From Paenibacillus phytohabitans (GTDB lineage: Bacteria; Bacillota; Bacilli; Paenibacillales; Paenibacillaceae): 64,000 bases of DNA. Where the stretch lies: the NCBI RefSeq assembly GCF_013141775.1, contig NZ_WHOB01000017.1:46745-110744 (forward strand), read 5' to 3'. The notes under the pieces were generated by a model that had not been told where the DNA came from, ran no database searches, and saw only the letters and a program-made list of their open reading frames with translations. The position numbers and the translations under genes are program-made. Shown piece after piece: positions 9,086-18,106 of this stretch (within the stretch, counting starts at the first letter, position 1; each line of letters begins with the position of its first letter).

Positions 9086-9834
9086 GGGGCGGCCGGACCG
9101 TTCCGGTATTCACTGGGTGTTTTGCCATAATAGCTCTTGAAGGTGCGGGTGAAGTTCTTGGCATTGCTGTAGCCGACCATTTCACTGACCGTATAGGTTT
9201 TGAAGCTCATGTCCTGCAGCAGTCCGGCGGCTACCTCCATTTTATGCTGAATCACATAGTCCGAGAAATTCTGGCCCGTCTTCTGCTTGAAAAAGAAGCT
9301 GAGGTAGTTGGCATTCATATGGACCAGCCGGGCCGCCTGTTCGAGTGAGGCATTCTGATAATGGCTTGTGACATAGTCTTTGATCTGGCGGATAATGAAG
9401 CTCTCATCGCTCCCCTGCAGATCCTCTGCCGCTGAACGCTCCTTCTCCACATTGCCTGCCTCCAGCTCCTCCCGGAGCTTGACGAATACATCCAGCAGCA
9501 CATGGTATTTCGCCGGCTTAAGCACATAATTGCTGACCCTGTAATGCAGGGCCTGCTGGGCATACTCGAAATCGCGGTATCCGCTCAGGAAGACTACCTT
9601 GATATCCCGTTTGCTTCTATATAGATCCTCGGCCAGCTCAATCCCGGTCATTACAGGCATCTTGATATCAGTCAGCACAATGTCCACCCGCTCCTCGCCT
9701 TCAATGAAACGCAGCGCCTCGCGTCCGTTGCCGGCCTGGCCGATGATATGGAATCCGATCTCATTCCACGGAAAATAACTGGAAAGCGCCTCGCGTGTCT
9801 CCGTTTCATCATCCACAATCAATAGGTTATACAT
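9082..9834 (-). CDS. YesN-type response regulator, receiver plus AraC DNA-binding domain
   Basis: The start is set at ATG 9834 (MYNLLIVDDE), giving 250 residues; the upstream in-frame TTG at 9861 would add nine residues not typical of receivers. The receiver domain (1-120) has the acidic pair DD8-9, phosphoacceptor Asp56 in DIVLTDIKMP and the conserved Lys in YVLKPAK. The last 100 residues form an AraC double helix-turn-helix (ASLEQAARLVHMNANYLSFFF, then YTVSEMVGYSNAKNFTRTFK). It lacks the long middle region of larger YesN proteins. It forms a two-component operon with the following kinase and probably binds the gap upstream of the divergent ABC operon. Confidence 0.93.
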   Translation of the reverse strand: MYNLLIVDDETETREALSSYFPWNEIGFHIIGQAGNGREALRFIEGEERVDIVLTDIKMPVMTGIELAEDLYRSKRDIKVVFLSGYRDFEYAQQALHYRVSNYVLKPAKYHVLLDVFVKLREELEAGNVEKERSAAEDLQGSDESFIIRQIKDYVTSHYQNASLEQAARLVHMNANYLSFFFKQKTGQNFSDYVIQHKMEVAAGLLQDMSFKTYTVSEMVGYSNAKNFTRTFKSYYGKTPSEYRNGPAAP

Positions 9835-10032
9835 CCCGCCGCCTGCCTCCCCTGGTTGCAATGCAGTTTCAATGTAACTGCTTACATTCAGTATATCAGA
9901 ACGCCAGGAGCATATTGCAGGCCATTCGCATGATGAATTAAACTGCTGAAGAAATGATTCCTTTCACAACATCAGGACACCTTCCCCTCTAATTCACGTG
10001 GAAAATGATACCCTAATCTAAGATTGGCTCCC

Positions 10033-10075
10033 TTATAAAAGCCCATCAGGCATCTTATAATTAAAAGCGCTTACA
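10033..10075 (+). promoter_or_regulatory. Promoter with overlapping cre-like site for ABC sugar importer
   Basis: A TATAAT -10 box is at 10056-10061, with a weak -35 (TTATAA, 10033-10038) 17 bases upstream. Immediately downstream, TAAAAGCGCTTACA (10062-10075) matches the CcpA consensus TGWNANCGNTNWCA with one mismatch. A cre at the transcription start is a classic position for catabolite repression. The weak -35 fits a promoter needing an activator such as the divergent YesN protein. Confidence 0.6.
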
Positions 10076-10100
10076 CTAAAGCATTCAAAGGAGAATGACC

Positions 10101-11441
10101 ATGAAAAGAAACAAATGGGGGGCCATGGGCCTGGCATCTCTGCTGCTCGCTTCACTCCTCGGCGGCTGCTCTTCCGGCAAATCCGCTTCGAACACCAGTA
10201 CAAACGCCGGCAATGCCGCAAATGCAGAAGAGAAGGTGACGCTGCGCTTCAGCTGGTGGGGCGGCGAAGACCGCCATGCCGCAACGCTGGCCGCAATCGA
10301 GGCCTACAAGCAGGTTGCGCCAAATGTAACCATTGAGGCAGAATACCAGGGCTTTGACGGCTACGAGCAGAAGATCAAGACCCAGCTTGCCGGCAAAACC
10401 TCGGCCGATATCATGCAGCTTGATCTGCCATGGCTGCAGGAGCTGACTAAGAAAGGCGATTTCTTCGTCGACTTGAACACGCAGCCGGAATTCGATGCTT
10501 CCGGTTTCGACCAGGGCTTCCTGGACAATTACGGCATGTATGACGGCAAGCTGGCCGCTGTACCTACAGGCGTTAACGCCTACTGCCTGATCATCAACAA
10601 GTCACTGGCCGATAAGCTGAATGTGGATTCCGCCGCCCAGTGGACCTGGGATTCCCTCCTTGAGGCCGGTAAGCAGCTGCATGCACAGGACAGCTCGAAA
10701 TATCTCCTGCTGACCGACCATGCCGCACTGCGTCAGGATATGGTCACAATGCTAAAGCAGCGCACCGGCAAGCAGTGGGTCCAGGAGGATTACACGCTGG
10801 GCTTCACCAAAGAGGATGCGGCGGCAAGCTTCGACTGGCTCTATCAGGCAATGCAGGCTGGTGTCTATCAGCCGCTGGGTGAAAGCGATCTGTTCTTCGG
10901 CAAAATCGATCAGAATCCGAAGTGGATCAATCAGGAGATTCCCATTGCTCCATCGATGAGCAGCATCCTGCCTTCCCTCAAGACTGTACTGCCGGAAGGC
11001 ACCGAGGTCATTACCGCTCTTCCCGTAATTGCCAAGGATGCCAAGGACTCCGGCGTGCTGGTCAGACCTTCGCAGCTGTTCGCTGTCAGCAATGACAGCG
11101 CGCATAAGACCGAAGCTGTGAAGTTCCTGAGCTGGTTCATGAATGATCCCGGGGCAGCAGCCCTTCTCGGGGATGTCCGCTCTGTACCACCGGTTAAGGC
11201 TTCACAGGAAGCAGCCGTTACGGCCGGCAAGATTGACGCCGCCATCACCAATGCCGTTGAGCTGGGCCTTAGCCATGCAGGACTAGTCGATAATGCCGTT
11301 GCCAATAACTCTGAAGTACAGAAAATCATGGACGATATCGTCCAGAAGGTTAGCTACGGCAAATCGAATGCAGAGCAGGCGGCGGATGAGCTGATTGCCA
11401 GCCTGACCTCCAAGCTGAAAGACCTACAAGACAGAGAATAA
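10101..11441 (+). CDS. ABC sugar importer, extracellular solute-binding lipoprotein
   Basis: The start is set at ATG 10101, which has AAAGGAGA seven bases before it; ATG 10095 overlaps that site. The 446-residue product has a lipoprotein signal peptide with lipobox LLGGC, a Ser/Asn-rich tether, and a family 1 solute-binding fold beginning VTLRFSWWGGEDRH. It would be lipid-anchored outside the membrane and deliver an oligosaccharide to the two permeases that follow. No ATPase gene is in the operon, so a shared MsmX-type ATPase encoded elsewhere is expected, as in other carbohydrate importers of this type. The substrate is unknown; the cre site and YesMN pair point to a carbohydrate. Confidence 0.92.
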   Translation: MKRNKWGAMGLASLLLASLLGGCSSGKSASNTSTNAGNAANAEEKVTLRFSWWGGEDRHAATLAAIEAYKQVAPNVTIEAEYQGFDGYEQKIKTQLAGKTSADIMQLDLPWLQELTKKGDFFVDLNTQPEFDASGFDQGFLDNYGMYDGKLAAVPTGVNAYCLIINKSLADKLNVDSAAQWTWDSLLEAGKQLHAQDSSKYLLLTDHAALRQDMVTMLKQRTGKQWVQEDYTLGFTKEDAAASFDWLYQAMQAGVYQPLGESDLFFGKIDQNPKWINQEIPIAPSMSSILPSLKTVLPEGTEVITALPVIAKDAKDSGVLVRPSQLFAVSNDSAHKTEAVKFLSWFMNDPGAAALLGDVRSVPPVKASQEAAVTAGKIDAAITNAVELGLSHAGLVDNAVANNSEVQKIMDDIVQKVSYGKSNAEQAADELIASLTSKLKDLQDRE

Positions 11442-11470
11442 CCGCCCCATAGGAAGGGAGAGAACCTGCT

Positions 11471-12412
11471 GTGTCTGTAACGCAATCCATTCTAAACAAG
11501 ATACCGAAGTCCGGCCGGCGTAAAATCAAAGTTAGAAGAAACTATCAGTATGCTGGTTACCTGTACATCCTGCCCTGGCTGATCGGCCTGCTGATCTTTC
11601 AGTTGTATCCGTTTATTTCGTCCCTGTATTACTCCTTCACCGATTACAACATGGTCAGCGCCCCCAAGTGGGTCGGACTGGACAATTATCATAAAATCTT
11701 TACAGAAGATCCCGATTTCTATCAATCCCTGAAGGTAACCGGCATTTATGTGCTGCTGGCTGTTCCGGTCAAGCTGGCCTTCGCCCTGTTCGTCGCCATG
11801 CTGCTCAGCGCCAAGCTGAAAGCGATCAACTTCTTCAGAACGGTCTATTACCTGCCCTCCATACTGGGAGGAAGTGTGGCAATCTCAGTCCTGTGGCGTT
11901 TCCTCTTCATGAAAGAGGGCGTCGTCAACAGCCTGTTGGCCCGGCTTCATCTTGGACCAGTCGACTGGCTCGGCAGTCCGGACATTGCCCTATACACACT
12001 GGGGCTGCTCACTGTATGGCAGTTCGGCTCGTCCATGGTACTGTTTCTGGCCGGTATCCAGCAGATTCCTAATGATCTGTATGAAGCCGGTTCGATCGAC
12101 GGCGCTTCCCGGTTCAGCATGTTCTTCCGCATTACCGTACCTATGCTGACTCCGATTGTGCTGTTTAACCTGGTGATGCAGATGGTCAATGCCTTCCAGG
12201 AATTCACAGGCGCTTTCGTCATTACCCATGGCGGACCGATGAAATCCACCTATCTATATGCGCTGAAGCTCTATGAGGAGGCCTTCACTTTCTTCAAGAT
12301 GGGTTACGCCTCAGCGCTTTCATGGATATTGTTCTTAATCATCATGGCCGTCACCGCAGTAATCTTCAAATCATCCGGCGGCTGGGTACACTACGAGGAC
12401 GGAGGGAAATAA
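11471..12412 (+). CDS. Sugar ABC transporter permease, MalF/LacF type
   Basis: The 313-residue protein starts at GTG 11471 with GAAGGGAGAG upstream. Six transmembrane helices can be traced, beginning YLYILPWLIGLLIFQLYPF. The EAA loop that contacts the ATPase is visible as DLYEAGSIDGASRFSMFFRITVP near residues 205-225. It pairs with the next permease to form the membrane channel of the importer. Its position between binding protein and second permease is the standard order. Confidence 0.93.
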   Translation: MSVTQSILNKIPKSGRRKIKVRRNYQYAGYLYILPWLIGLLIFQLYPFISSLYYSFTDYNMVSAPKWVGLDNYHKIFTEDPDFYQSLKVTGIYVLLAVPVKLAFALFVAMLLSAKLKAINFFRTVYYLPSILGGSVAISVLWRFLFMKEGVVNSLLARLHLGPVDWLGSPDIALYTLGLLTVWQFGSSMVLFLAGIQQIPNDLYEAGSIDGASRFSMFFRITVPMLTPIVLFNLVMQMVNAFQEFTGAFVITHGGPMKSTYLYALKLYEEAFTFFKMGYASALSWILFLIIMAVTAVIFKSSGGWVHYEDGGK

Positions 12413-12414
12413 CA

Positions 12415-13263
12415 ATGAGAGAACTGCAGCATGATTCAAAGAACTCCTGGCTTAACTATATTTTTCTGATTGTCCTCGGCCTCGTTATGGTGTACCCGCT
12501 GATCTGGCTGTTCACTTCTTCCTTCAAGACCAATGCCGATATCTTCGGCTCTAGCCGGCTGCTGCCGACGACTTATGTCTGGGATGCCTATAAGCTGGGC
12601 TGGCAGGGGACCGGGCAATATGGGTTTGAGGATTTCTTCATCAATACGCTGAAGCTTGTCATTCCAACCGTCATCTTCACCATCGTGTCCAGCGTGCTGG
12701 TAGCCTACGGGTTCGCCCGGTTCAACTTCCCGCTGAAGACCCTGCTCTTCTCCGTCATGATCGCTACCCTGATGCTGCCGAACGCCTCCGTGATGATTCC
12801 GCGGTACATCCTGTTCAACAAGCTGGGCTGGCTGGATACGTATCTGCCGTTCATCATTCCCGCCGCATTCGCCACCAGCGCATTCTTCATCTATCTGATG
12901 ATCCAGTTCATCCGCGGGCTGCCGCGCGACCTTGATGAGGCGGCGACAATTGACGGCTGCAATTCCTTCACCGTGCTCACCCGGGTGCTGCTTCCGCTCT
13001 GCAAGCCGGCTATTTTCTCCGTCGGGATCTTTCAGTTCATGTGGACCTGGAATGACTTCTTCAACTCGATTATCTATATCAGCAGCGTGAGCAAATTCAC
13101 CATATCCCTGGGACTGCGTCTCTCGCTGGATGCCTCCTCTGCCGTGTCGTGGAATCAAGTTCTGGCAATGTCGGTTGTCAGCATCGTTCCTTGCGTACTG
13201 CTCTTCTTCTTCTGCCAAAAGTATTTCGTCGAGGGCATCTCGACTACCGGACTTAAGGGATAG
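12415..13263 (+). CDS. Sugar ABC transporter permease, MalG type
   Basis: The start is ATG 12415 (MRELQHDSK), behind GGAGGG and two bases after the stop of the first permease; the longer upstream frame has no ribosome site and overlaps the previous gene. The 282-residue product has six membrane helices and the EAA loop DLDEAATIDGCNSFTVLTRVLLP. It ends in the FVEGISTTGLKG tail typical of MalG-family permeases. It completes the importer with the preceding two genes. A strong terminator follows. Confidence 0.93.
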   Translation: MRELQHDSKNSWLNYIFLIVLGLVMVYPLIWLFTSSFKTNADIFGSSRLLPTTYVWDAYKLGWQGTGQYGFEDFFINTLKLVIPTVIFTIVSSVLVAYGFARFNFPLKTLLFSVMIATLMLPNASVMIPRYILFNKLGWLDTYLPFIIPAAFATSAFFIYLMIQFIRGLPRDLDEAATIDGCNSFTVLTRVLLPLCKPAIFSVGIFQFMWTWNDFFNSIIYISSVSKFTISLGLRLSLDASSAVSWNQVLAMSVVSIVPCVLLFFFCQKYFVEGISTTGLKG

Positions 13264-13314
13264 GCTGCAGCCGCACATTATATTACCGGTAACGCAAGGC
13301 CTGTACTTATGCAT

Positions 13315-13357
13315 AAGAACCCATCCTCCGCCTGAACGCGGAGAATGGGTTCTTGTT
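13315..13357. terminator. Strong hairpin terminator of the ABC operon
   Basis: AAGAACCCAT (13315-13324) pairs with ATGGGTTCTT (13344-13353), and an inner CTCCGC/GCGGAG pair extends the stem. A T-rich tail follows. It separates the importer from the convergent MATE gene and may act in both directions. Confidence 0.8.
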
Positions 13358-13389
13358 TATTTTCAGCGGATGCTCGGGACAGGTTTGGC

Positions 13390-14778
13390 TTAAATGACCT
13401 TGTGCTGCAGCCACTTCTCGCCGAGGAAACGCCGTATGAAGATGAAGCCGCGTATCCCCCATTCACAGTTCATTGCCAGCCATACCCCGATAATGCCCAT
13501 GTTCAGCACAATCCCCAGAATATATCCGAGCACTACGCGGAACAGCCACATCGAGAGCATGGACACAATCGAGGTGAACTTGGAATCACCCGCCGCTCTA
13601 AGCGCCGAAGGGGTAATGAAGCTGATCGACCATAATGGAATCTGGGCCAGCGAGTTGATCAGGAAGACGATGAAGATATCCCGGACAATCTCCTGCGGCG
13701 GATGGAACATCGATACCAGCGGATTGAATAGCGGGAAGATCAGCAGTCCCATCAGTATAAAAGAGGCCGAAGACAGCCACAGGAAGGACTTCACGAATTT
13801 GCGTGCATCTTTGACATTGCGGCTTCCTATGCATTGACCGACCACCGTAATCAGCGTCAGGGACAGTGCATTCGCCGGAATCTGCATCACTCCCGCCAGC
13901 GTAGAACTGATCGCATTGGTAGCAATCGCATAGGTGCCCAGGCTGACGATGAAGATCTGCGTGAGAATCTTCCCGCCGTTGAAGAACATCTGCTCCGCCG
14001 CAAACGGCAGGCCGATCGACATAATTCTCCGAAGCATCGTCCAGTTCAGCACCAGCAGGTCACGGATCTTCACATGCAGGCTGCTGTCCAGCCGGAAGAG
14101 ATAGATCAGCGAGCAGGCGGCCGCAAGATACCGCGATATATTAATGGCAATAGTCATTCCGAACACACCCATATGCAGCCCGTTAATGAAGACAAAGTTC
14201 AGCAGCACATAGGAGAAATTCATAATCAGTGACAGTACGAGCGATGCCCTCGTCCGCCCGATGCCGCGCAGCGCGCCGCATACCGCCTCCATCACAGCAA
14301 TCCCCAGATAGGATAAGCTGCTGCCGATCAGATACGTCCGGGCGTTGGCCATTACCTCAGGCGAAGCCGCACCGAACAATAAATGCAGCAGCGGGCCATG
14401 GAACACAATTCCGAATAAGCCGATGCAAAAAGCCATCAAAGAAACGGAAGACACCGCTCCGGCGGTTGCCTTGGAGACCATTAGCTCATTGCCGCTCCCT
14501 TTGTACTGGGCTACAACGACCGTGCCCCCTGTGGATACGGCGATGAACACACTGATCAGAAAAATATTCAGCGAATCTATCATATTCACCGCACTGATTG
14601 CTGCTACTCCTGAGGAGCTGATCATCGCTGTATTGACGAGGTTCAGCCCGACCACGAAGGCCTGGTCCACCAGTACAGGGAGGAATAACGCTATGATCTG
14701 GCGATAGTCAATGGATTCTCCGGAGAAATGCTTCTCAAGGAATCGCTGGCTGGGCTTCATACTGCTGCTGGGCTCCAT
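13390..14778 (-). CDS. MATE-family efflux transporter
   Basis: The preferred start is ATG 14778 (MEPSSSMKPSQRF), giving 462 residues; the frame upstream runs into a terminator hairpin. About twelve hydrophobic segments are arranged as two six-helix halves, starting with IIALFLPVLVDQAFVVGLNLVNT and followed by the GVAAISAVNMIDSL stretch characteristic of MATE/DinF proteins. Such transporters export cationic drugs or metabolites in exchange for Na+ or H+. The gene stands alone downstream of a tRNA. Its substrate is unknown. Confidence 0.9.
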   Translation of the reverse strand: MEPSSSMKPSQRFLEKHFSGESIDYRQIIALFLPVLVDQAFVVGLNLVNTAMISSSGVAAISAVNMIDSLNIFLISVFIAVSTGGTVVVAQYKGSGNELMVSKATAGAVSSVSLMAFCIGLFGIVFHGPLLHLLFGAASPEVMANARTYLIGSSLSYLGIAVMEAVCGALRGIGRTRASLVLSLIMNFSYVLLNFVFINGLHMGVFGMTIAINISRYLAAACSLIYLFRLDSSLHVKIRDLLVLNWTMLRRIMSIGLPFAAEQMFFNGGKILTQIFIVSLGTYAIATNAISSTLAGVMQIPANALSLTLITVVGQCIGSRNVKDARKFVKSFLWLSSASFILMGLLIFPLFNPLVSMFHPPQEIVRDIFIVFLINSLAQIPLWSISFITPSALRAAGDSKFTSIVSMLSMWLFRVVLGYILGIVLNMGIIGVWLAMNCEWGIRGFIFIRRFLGEKWLQHKVI

Positions 14779-14831
14779 TACAAATTCACTTCTCTTATGT
14801 TTAGACTTGTTGCGGCAAACTTCCGCAGAAA

Positions 14832-14864
14832 ATAAAAAAGGCTCTTCAGGAAGAAGAGCTTTCG
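14832..14864 (-). terminator. Terminator downstream of tRNA-Leu
   Basis: Read on the minus strand, AAAGCTCTTC pairs with GAAGAGCCTTT around a five-base loop and ends in a run of T (A-run 14834-14839 on the plus strand). It lies 24 bases after the tRNA 3' end and just upstream of the MATE start. Confidence 0.75.
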
Positions 14865-14887
14865 CTTGCACTACGTATAAAGCTGTA

Positions 14888-14971
14888 TGCGGTCAAGAGG
14901 ACTCGAACCTCCACGATATTGCTATCACTGGCACCTGAAGCCAGCGCGTCTGCCAATTCCGCCATGACCGC
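14888..14971 (-). tRNA. tRNA-Leu (anticodon CAG)
   Basis: The minus strand folds into a class II tRNA. The acceptor arms are GCGGTCA and TGACCGC, the discriminator is A at 14888, the anticodon stem CTGGC/GCCAG encloses TTCAGGT with anticodon CAG, the long variable arm is typical of tRNA-Leu, and the T arm contains GGTTCGAGTCC. The 3' CCA is not encoded (TAC follows). It decodes CTG, a frequent Leu codon in the surrounding genes. Confidence 0.95.
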
Positions 14972-15269
14972 AAAGAAAAGATTCAATGCAATGCAAGAAT
15001 TAATATATCATGATTTTGTCGGAAGAACAAGAGTTTTTTTATTTTTTTCGTTTAAGATATTTATCATAGGAGGATATTCTGAATAAAGCGGAAATCAGGA
15101 ACGGAGGACTATAACAGCGGCATCCGGTAGGCATCCGAAAAAACCGTGTGCATCAACCTGCAGTTGATTTTTCCATCTTCGGGCCTATACTCCAATAAAT
15201 GGTCATATCAGGAGTTCAGATTATAATAGAGTTACGACGTCGAAATCCATTATAGGAGTTGTACTTTGT

Positions 15270-17066
15270 ATGGTTAGTAGCGAAAAGGTTGGACAAAGGA
15301 TTGCCACGCTCCGGAGAACAAAAGGCTTGTCACAGGAACAATTAGCGCAGCAGCTGCATGTTAGCACCCAGGCGGTGTCCAAATGGGAAACCGGTAAATC
15401 CCTGCCGGAGACGGCGACCCTCCCCCTGCTATCCGCTGCATTAAGTCACTCGATCGACAGCATTCTGCTGCCTCAAGAGCTTGTGGTGCTCTCAGCCATC
15501 TACACGGATGGCCGGCAGGAGCTGGATGTTACTCATTTCGTGAATCAATTTGTTACCTCGAACCGCCTAAGCTTAATTGCCGGGGATCAGGTCTTTCCCC
15601 AATCTTTAGCGGGTGACCGTCTAAAGCTGCTGCTCGTTACCTATGAGACCCCAGCGGGAATCTATTCAACTTATGTGCTGAAGGACCAGCTTTTGGTGAT
15701 AGATGTTCATTCTACCGGCTATGTCTCCGGCGGCAATGAGCTGCAGATTCTTGAAGCCAATTACGGTAATGAACAGGCGAACCGCAGCGTCTTACAGAAA
15801 ATGAAGCATTATGAGCACTTCCGGTGGAATTCTTTCACCGCCTCGCATGAGCTGTTTCCGAGTCTGATTGACAATGAAGACAATGACTACCTGCTGCTGG
15901 TGTACCTGAATGGTCATGGCATTCATGCTATTAGCTGTGCAGAAGGCGAACAGATTCATTACAGTCCGGACCGGGCCTCTCTCTGCCAAAGTGATCCTGC
16001 CGATCGGCAGTGCATTGTAGAGGGAATCAGCCGGCTGGGATTCGGCCGGGGGATGGACTGCTCCTGGGCAGGAGCAATGACGCTCTCACTTGCCGCCAGA
16101 GGGATAGAGACAACCTATGAGCGGGTTATGGGCTATTCAGGAGCATGCTGGAGGGCCGCCTTTGAACCGGTGTGGGATTACAGCTCTGCGGATGCGCTAG
16201 TCGTCTATGACTACTCCGTGCCAGCCTGCACAGCTTATGGAATACACGCCATCCAGGCCAACCGGCTTGAGCCGCAGCAGCGCGCAGCCGAGAAGCTGGC
16301 GATTCTCGAGGATATTCGTGCAGGCAGGCTGCCAATAGCCATTAATCTCAGGGTGGCACCTGAATGGGGAGTGATTACTGGATATTTGGAGGATGGACTG
16401 ACCCTGCTGTGCCGGAGTTATTTTGACGATGAGACCTTTGAAGCGCTTGAAGCAGACTCCGAATTCCAGATGTATATGGAGGTAAGCAAGGGTTTCCTTC
16501 ATGTCGATCATTGGCCCTATAAGATTATCCGTCTTGGCGAACAGACCATGCTCCCTTCTGCATTGGATAATCTGTATGCTTCCCTTCGGATTAAGCTGGA
16601 TTCTATGCATATGGAGTCCGAAGGCAATAGCTGTTATACAGCCGGCTACAAGGCTCTGGAAGTATGGAGCGAGGGACTACTGGACCATCAGTGGTATGCT
16701 GCAGCGGAGGATGAAGCGTACAGCCGCAGGCTCTCAGTCAACCACTTCTGCATGATGGCGCTGGCCGATGCCAGAAGAAGTGCCGCCGCCTATTTGCAGG
16801 AATCTCTGCCTCTGGTGCAGGATCCGCGTGAGCTGACAGCCTTGTCGGAAATGGCCGGGGTATATGCTGAAATGGCTGCTCTGCTCGAAGACTTTTATAA
16901 GAATCTTGCCGATCCTGCTGTAGTCCGGAAGACAGGAGCCTCACCCCGACTTAGCTGGACGGCCCGGCAACGGGAAAAGCAGGCAGAGCTACTGACGCTG
17001 GTAGCGTCATTGGAGCGCCGGGGAGATACACTTGCAGAGACAGTGCTTGGCATAACAGAGGATTGA
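15270..17066 (+). CDS. XRE-type HTH regulator fused to DUF3395-like and peptidase-C39/BtrH-like regions
   Basis: The 598-residue protein starts at ATG 15270 with GGAG eleven bases upstream. Residues 8-62 are a clear XRE/Cro helix-turn-helix (SQEQLAQQLHVSTQAVSKWE). Residues about 70-145 (VLSAIYTDGRQELDVTHFV to LLVID) resemble the DUF3395 domain found in DnaJ-like and HTH proteins. From about 255 there is a region with GMDCSWAGAMTLSLAARG, reminiscent of the Cys-containing start of peptidase C39-like/butirosin BtrH-type domains (Cys264). The C-terminal 150 residues are helical and unassigned. A DNA-binding head on a papain-like or ligand-binding body suggests a sensor-repressor. Catalytic activity is uncertain, as a matching His/Asp pair could not be fixed by eye. 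It stands alone, with about 300 bp of apparently noncoding DNA upstream. Confidence 0.7.
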   Translation: MVSSEKVGQRIATLRRTKGLSQEQLAQQLHVSTQAVSKWETGKSLPETATLPLLSAALSHSIDSILLPQELVVLSAIYTDGRQELDVTHFVNQFVTSNRLSLIAGDQVFPQSLAGDRLKLLLVTYETPAGIYSTYVLKDQLLVIDVHSTGYVSGGNELQILEANYGNEQANRSVLQKMKHYEHFRWNSFTASHELFPSLIDNEDNDYLLLVYLNGHGIHAISCAEGEQIHYSPDRASLCQSDPADRQCIVEGISRLGFGRGMDCSWAGAMTLSLAARGIETTYERVMGYSGACWRAAFEPVWDYSSADALVVYDYSVPACTAYGIHAIQANRLEPQQRAAEKLAILEDIRAGRLPIAINLRVAPEWGVITGYLEDGLTLLCRSYFDDETFEALEADSEFQMYMEVSKGFLHVDHWPYKIIRLGEQTMLPSALDNLYASLRIKLDSMHMESEGNSCYTAGYKALEVWSEGLLDHQWYAAAEDEAYSRRLSVNHFCMMALADARRSAAAYLQESLPLVQDPRELTALSEMAGVYAEMAALLEDFYKNLADPAVVRKTGASPRLSWTARQREKQAELLTLVASLERRGDTLAETVLGITED

Positions 17067-17078
17067 ACTGAAATGGCT

Positions 17079-17107
17079 CAAGGAGAAGCGCTGGGCGCTT
17101 CTCCTTG
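17079..17107. terminator. Perfect 13-bp hairpin between convergent genes
   Basis: CAAGGAGAAGCGC (17079-17091) pairs perfectly with GCGCTTCTCCTTG (17095-17107) around a three-base loop. The T-run after it is short, so it is a strong hairpin but a less canonical terminator. It lies between the HTH fusion gene and the convergent AraC gene. Confidence 0.65.
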
Positions 17108-17127
17108 TTTGGGCGGCAGCCCGCGGA

Positions 17128-18033
17128 TTAAGCCAATTTACGGACCGGCCGCAGCACTGCATACCCGTACCCTTCGGGGAAATGGCGCTGATAGTCCTGC
17201 TTGACCTCTTCGTCCCATGCATAGCCCATGGCCGCCGGATCATAATTCCAGGCCACTTCCTCTACGATGCGCATCACCTGCCCATTGTCCTGCAAATAAT
17301 CAAACGGCGGGTGAAAAAAGACCAGATACTCCGATTCCGGCACATCACGGCACTCCATGCCCTCCGGTATTTCACCATCATAGTCTGCTGCAACAGGAAT
17401 GCCGTACAGGTAACCCTTGCGCCCATCCTGATAGAACCAGCCTGCAGTCTGGCCCAGCTGCCCTGGAAGTGTATGATGAGACATGCTCTCCAGCGTTCCG
17501 GAGACCTCATCGCAGTCATGTCCGTTCTCCCAGAACCCTCCGTAATTCTTCGAGTCGATATCCCGGATGCCGATGAATTTATGCGCCGGTATGAACTCAA
17601 GCTTGATCTCTGCTTCCTGCAAATGCACTTGTCTCATTCTATCCCGCTCCCTGATCAGATAATGATAAGGGGAGAACACCTCGGCCCGAATGGCGAGCGG
17701 AATCGGCCGCGGGGCTTTGCGGTAGGCATGGGGAGTGATCTTGAAGGCTCTAAGAAACGCCCGCGAGAATGCCTCCTGTGAAGAAAAGCCGAACTTCACG
17801 GCAATATCGAGTATCCGCGTATCCGTATCCCTCAGCTCCAGGGCCGCCCGGCCGATTCTGCGCTGCCAGATGTAATCCCGCAGCGTCATCCCGGTCAGAG
17901 CATGAAACTGCTTGGTGCAATAATACGGCGAATATCCCAGCTGTTCAGACATCTTCAGCAGCGTGGGCGAAGCCGCAAGGTCTTCTTCGATCCAGTCAAT
18001 CATGAGCTGAACCATCTCGTTCCATTCGTACAA
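17128..18033 (-). CDS. AraC-family regulator with GyrI-like effector domain
   Basis: TTG 18033 is the likely start (301 residues, beginning MYEWNEMVQ), because AAAGGAGGGG lies just upstream at the right distance; the ATG further upstream precedes this ribosome site. The N-terminal 100 residues are a double helix-turn-helix of the AraC type (PTLLKMSEQLGYSPYYCTKQF and TRILDIAVKFGFSSQEAFSRAF). The C-terminal 170 residues (IKLEFIPAHKFIGIRD...) match the GyrI-like small-molecule-binding fold. This head-to-tail order is that of Rob/BmrR-like multidrug or stress sensors. The substrate is unknown. A GNAT gene lies directly upstream on the same strand. Confidence 0.88.
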   Translation of the reverse strand: MYEWNEMVQLMIDWIEEDLAASPTLLKMSEQLGYSPYYCTKQFHALTGMTLRDYIWQRRIGRAALELRDTDTRILDIAVKFGFSSQEAFSRAFLRAFKITPHAYRKAPRPIPLAIRAEVFSPYHYLIRERDRMRQVHLQEAEIKLEFIPAHKFIGIRDIDSKNYGGFWENGHDCDEVSGTLESMSHHTLPGQLGQTAGWFYQDGRKGYLYGIPVAADYDGEIPEGMECRDVPESEYLVFFHPPFDYLQDNGQVMRIVEEVAWNYDPAAMGYAWDEEVKQDYQRHFPEGYGYAVLRPVRKLA

Positions 18034-18106
18034 TGATGTTCCCCTCCTTTCATTAAGAATCATAACAAAGAGCATTTCCCCATATTTGATCTGAATTGCA
18101 CTGTCC

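Noticed and set aside
12436..13314. A 292-codon open frame on the minus strand over the second ABC permease
   Set aside because: It is the reverse of a permease with an EAA loop and membrane helices; the translated sequence is rich in His/Gln/Arg and resembles no protein.
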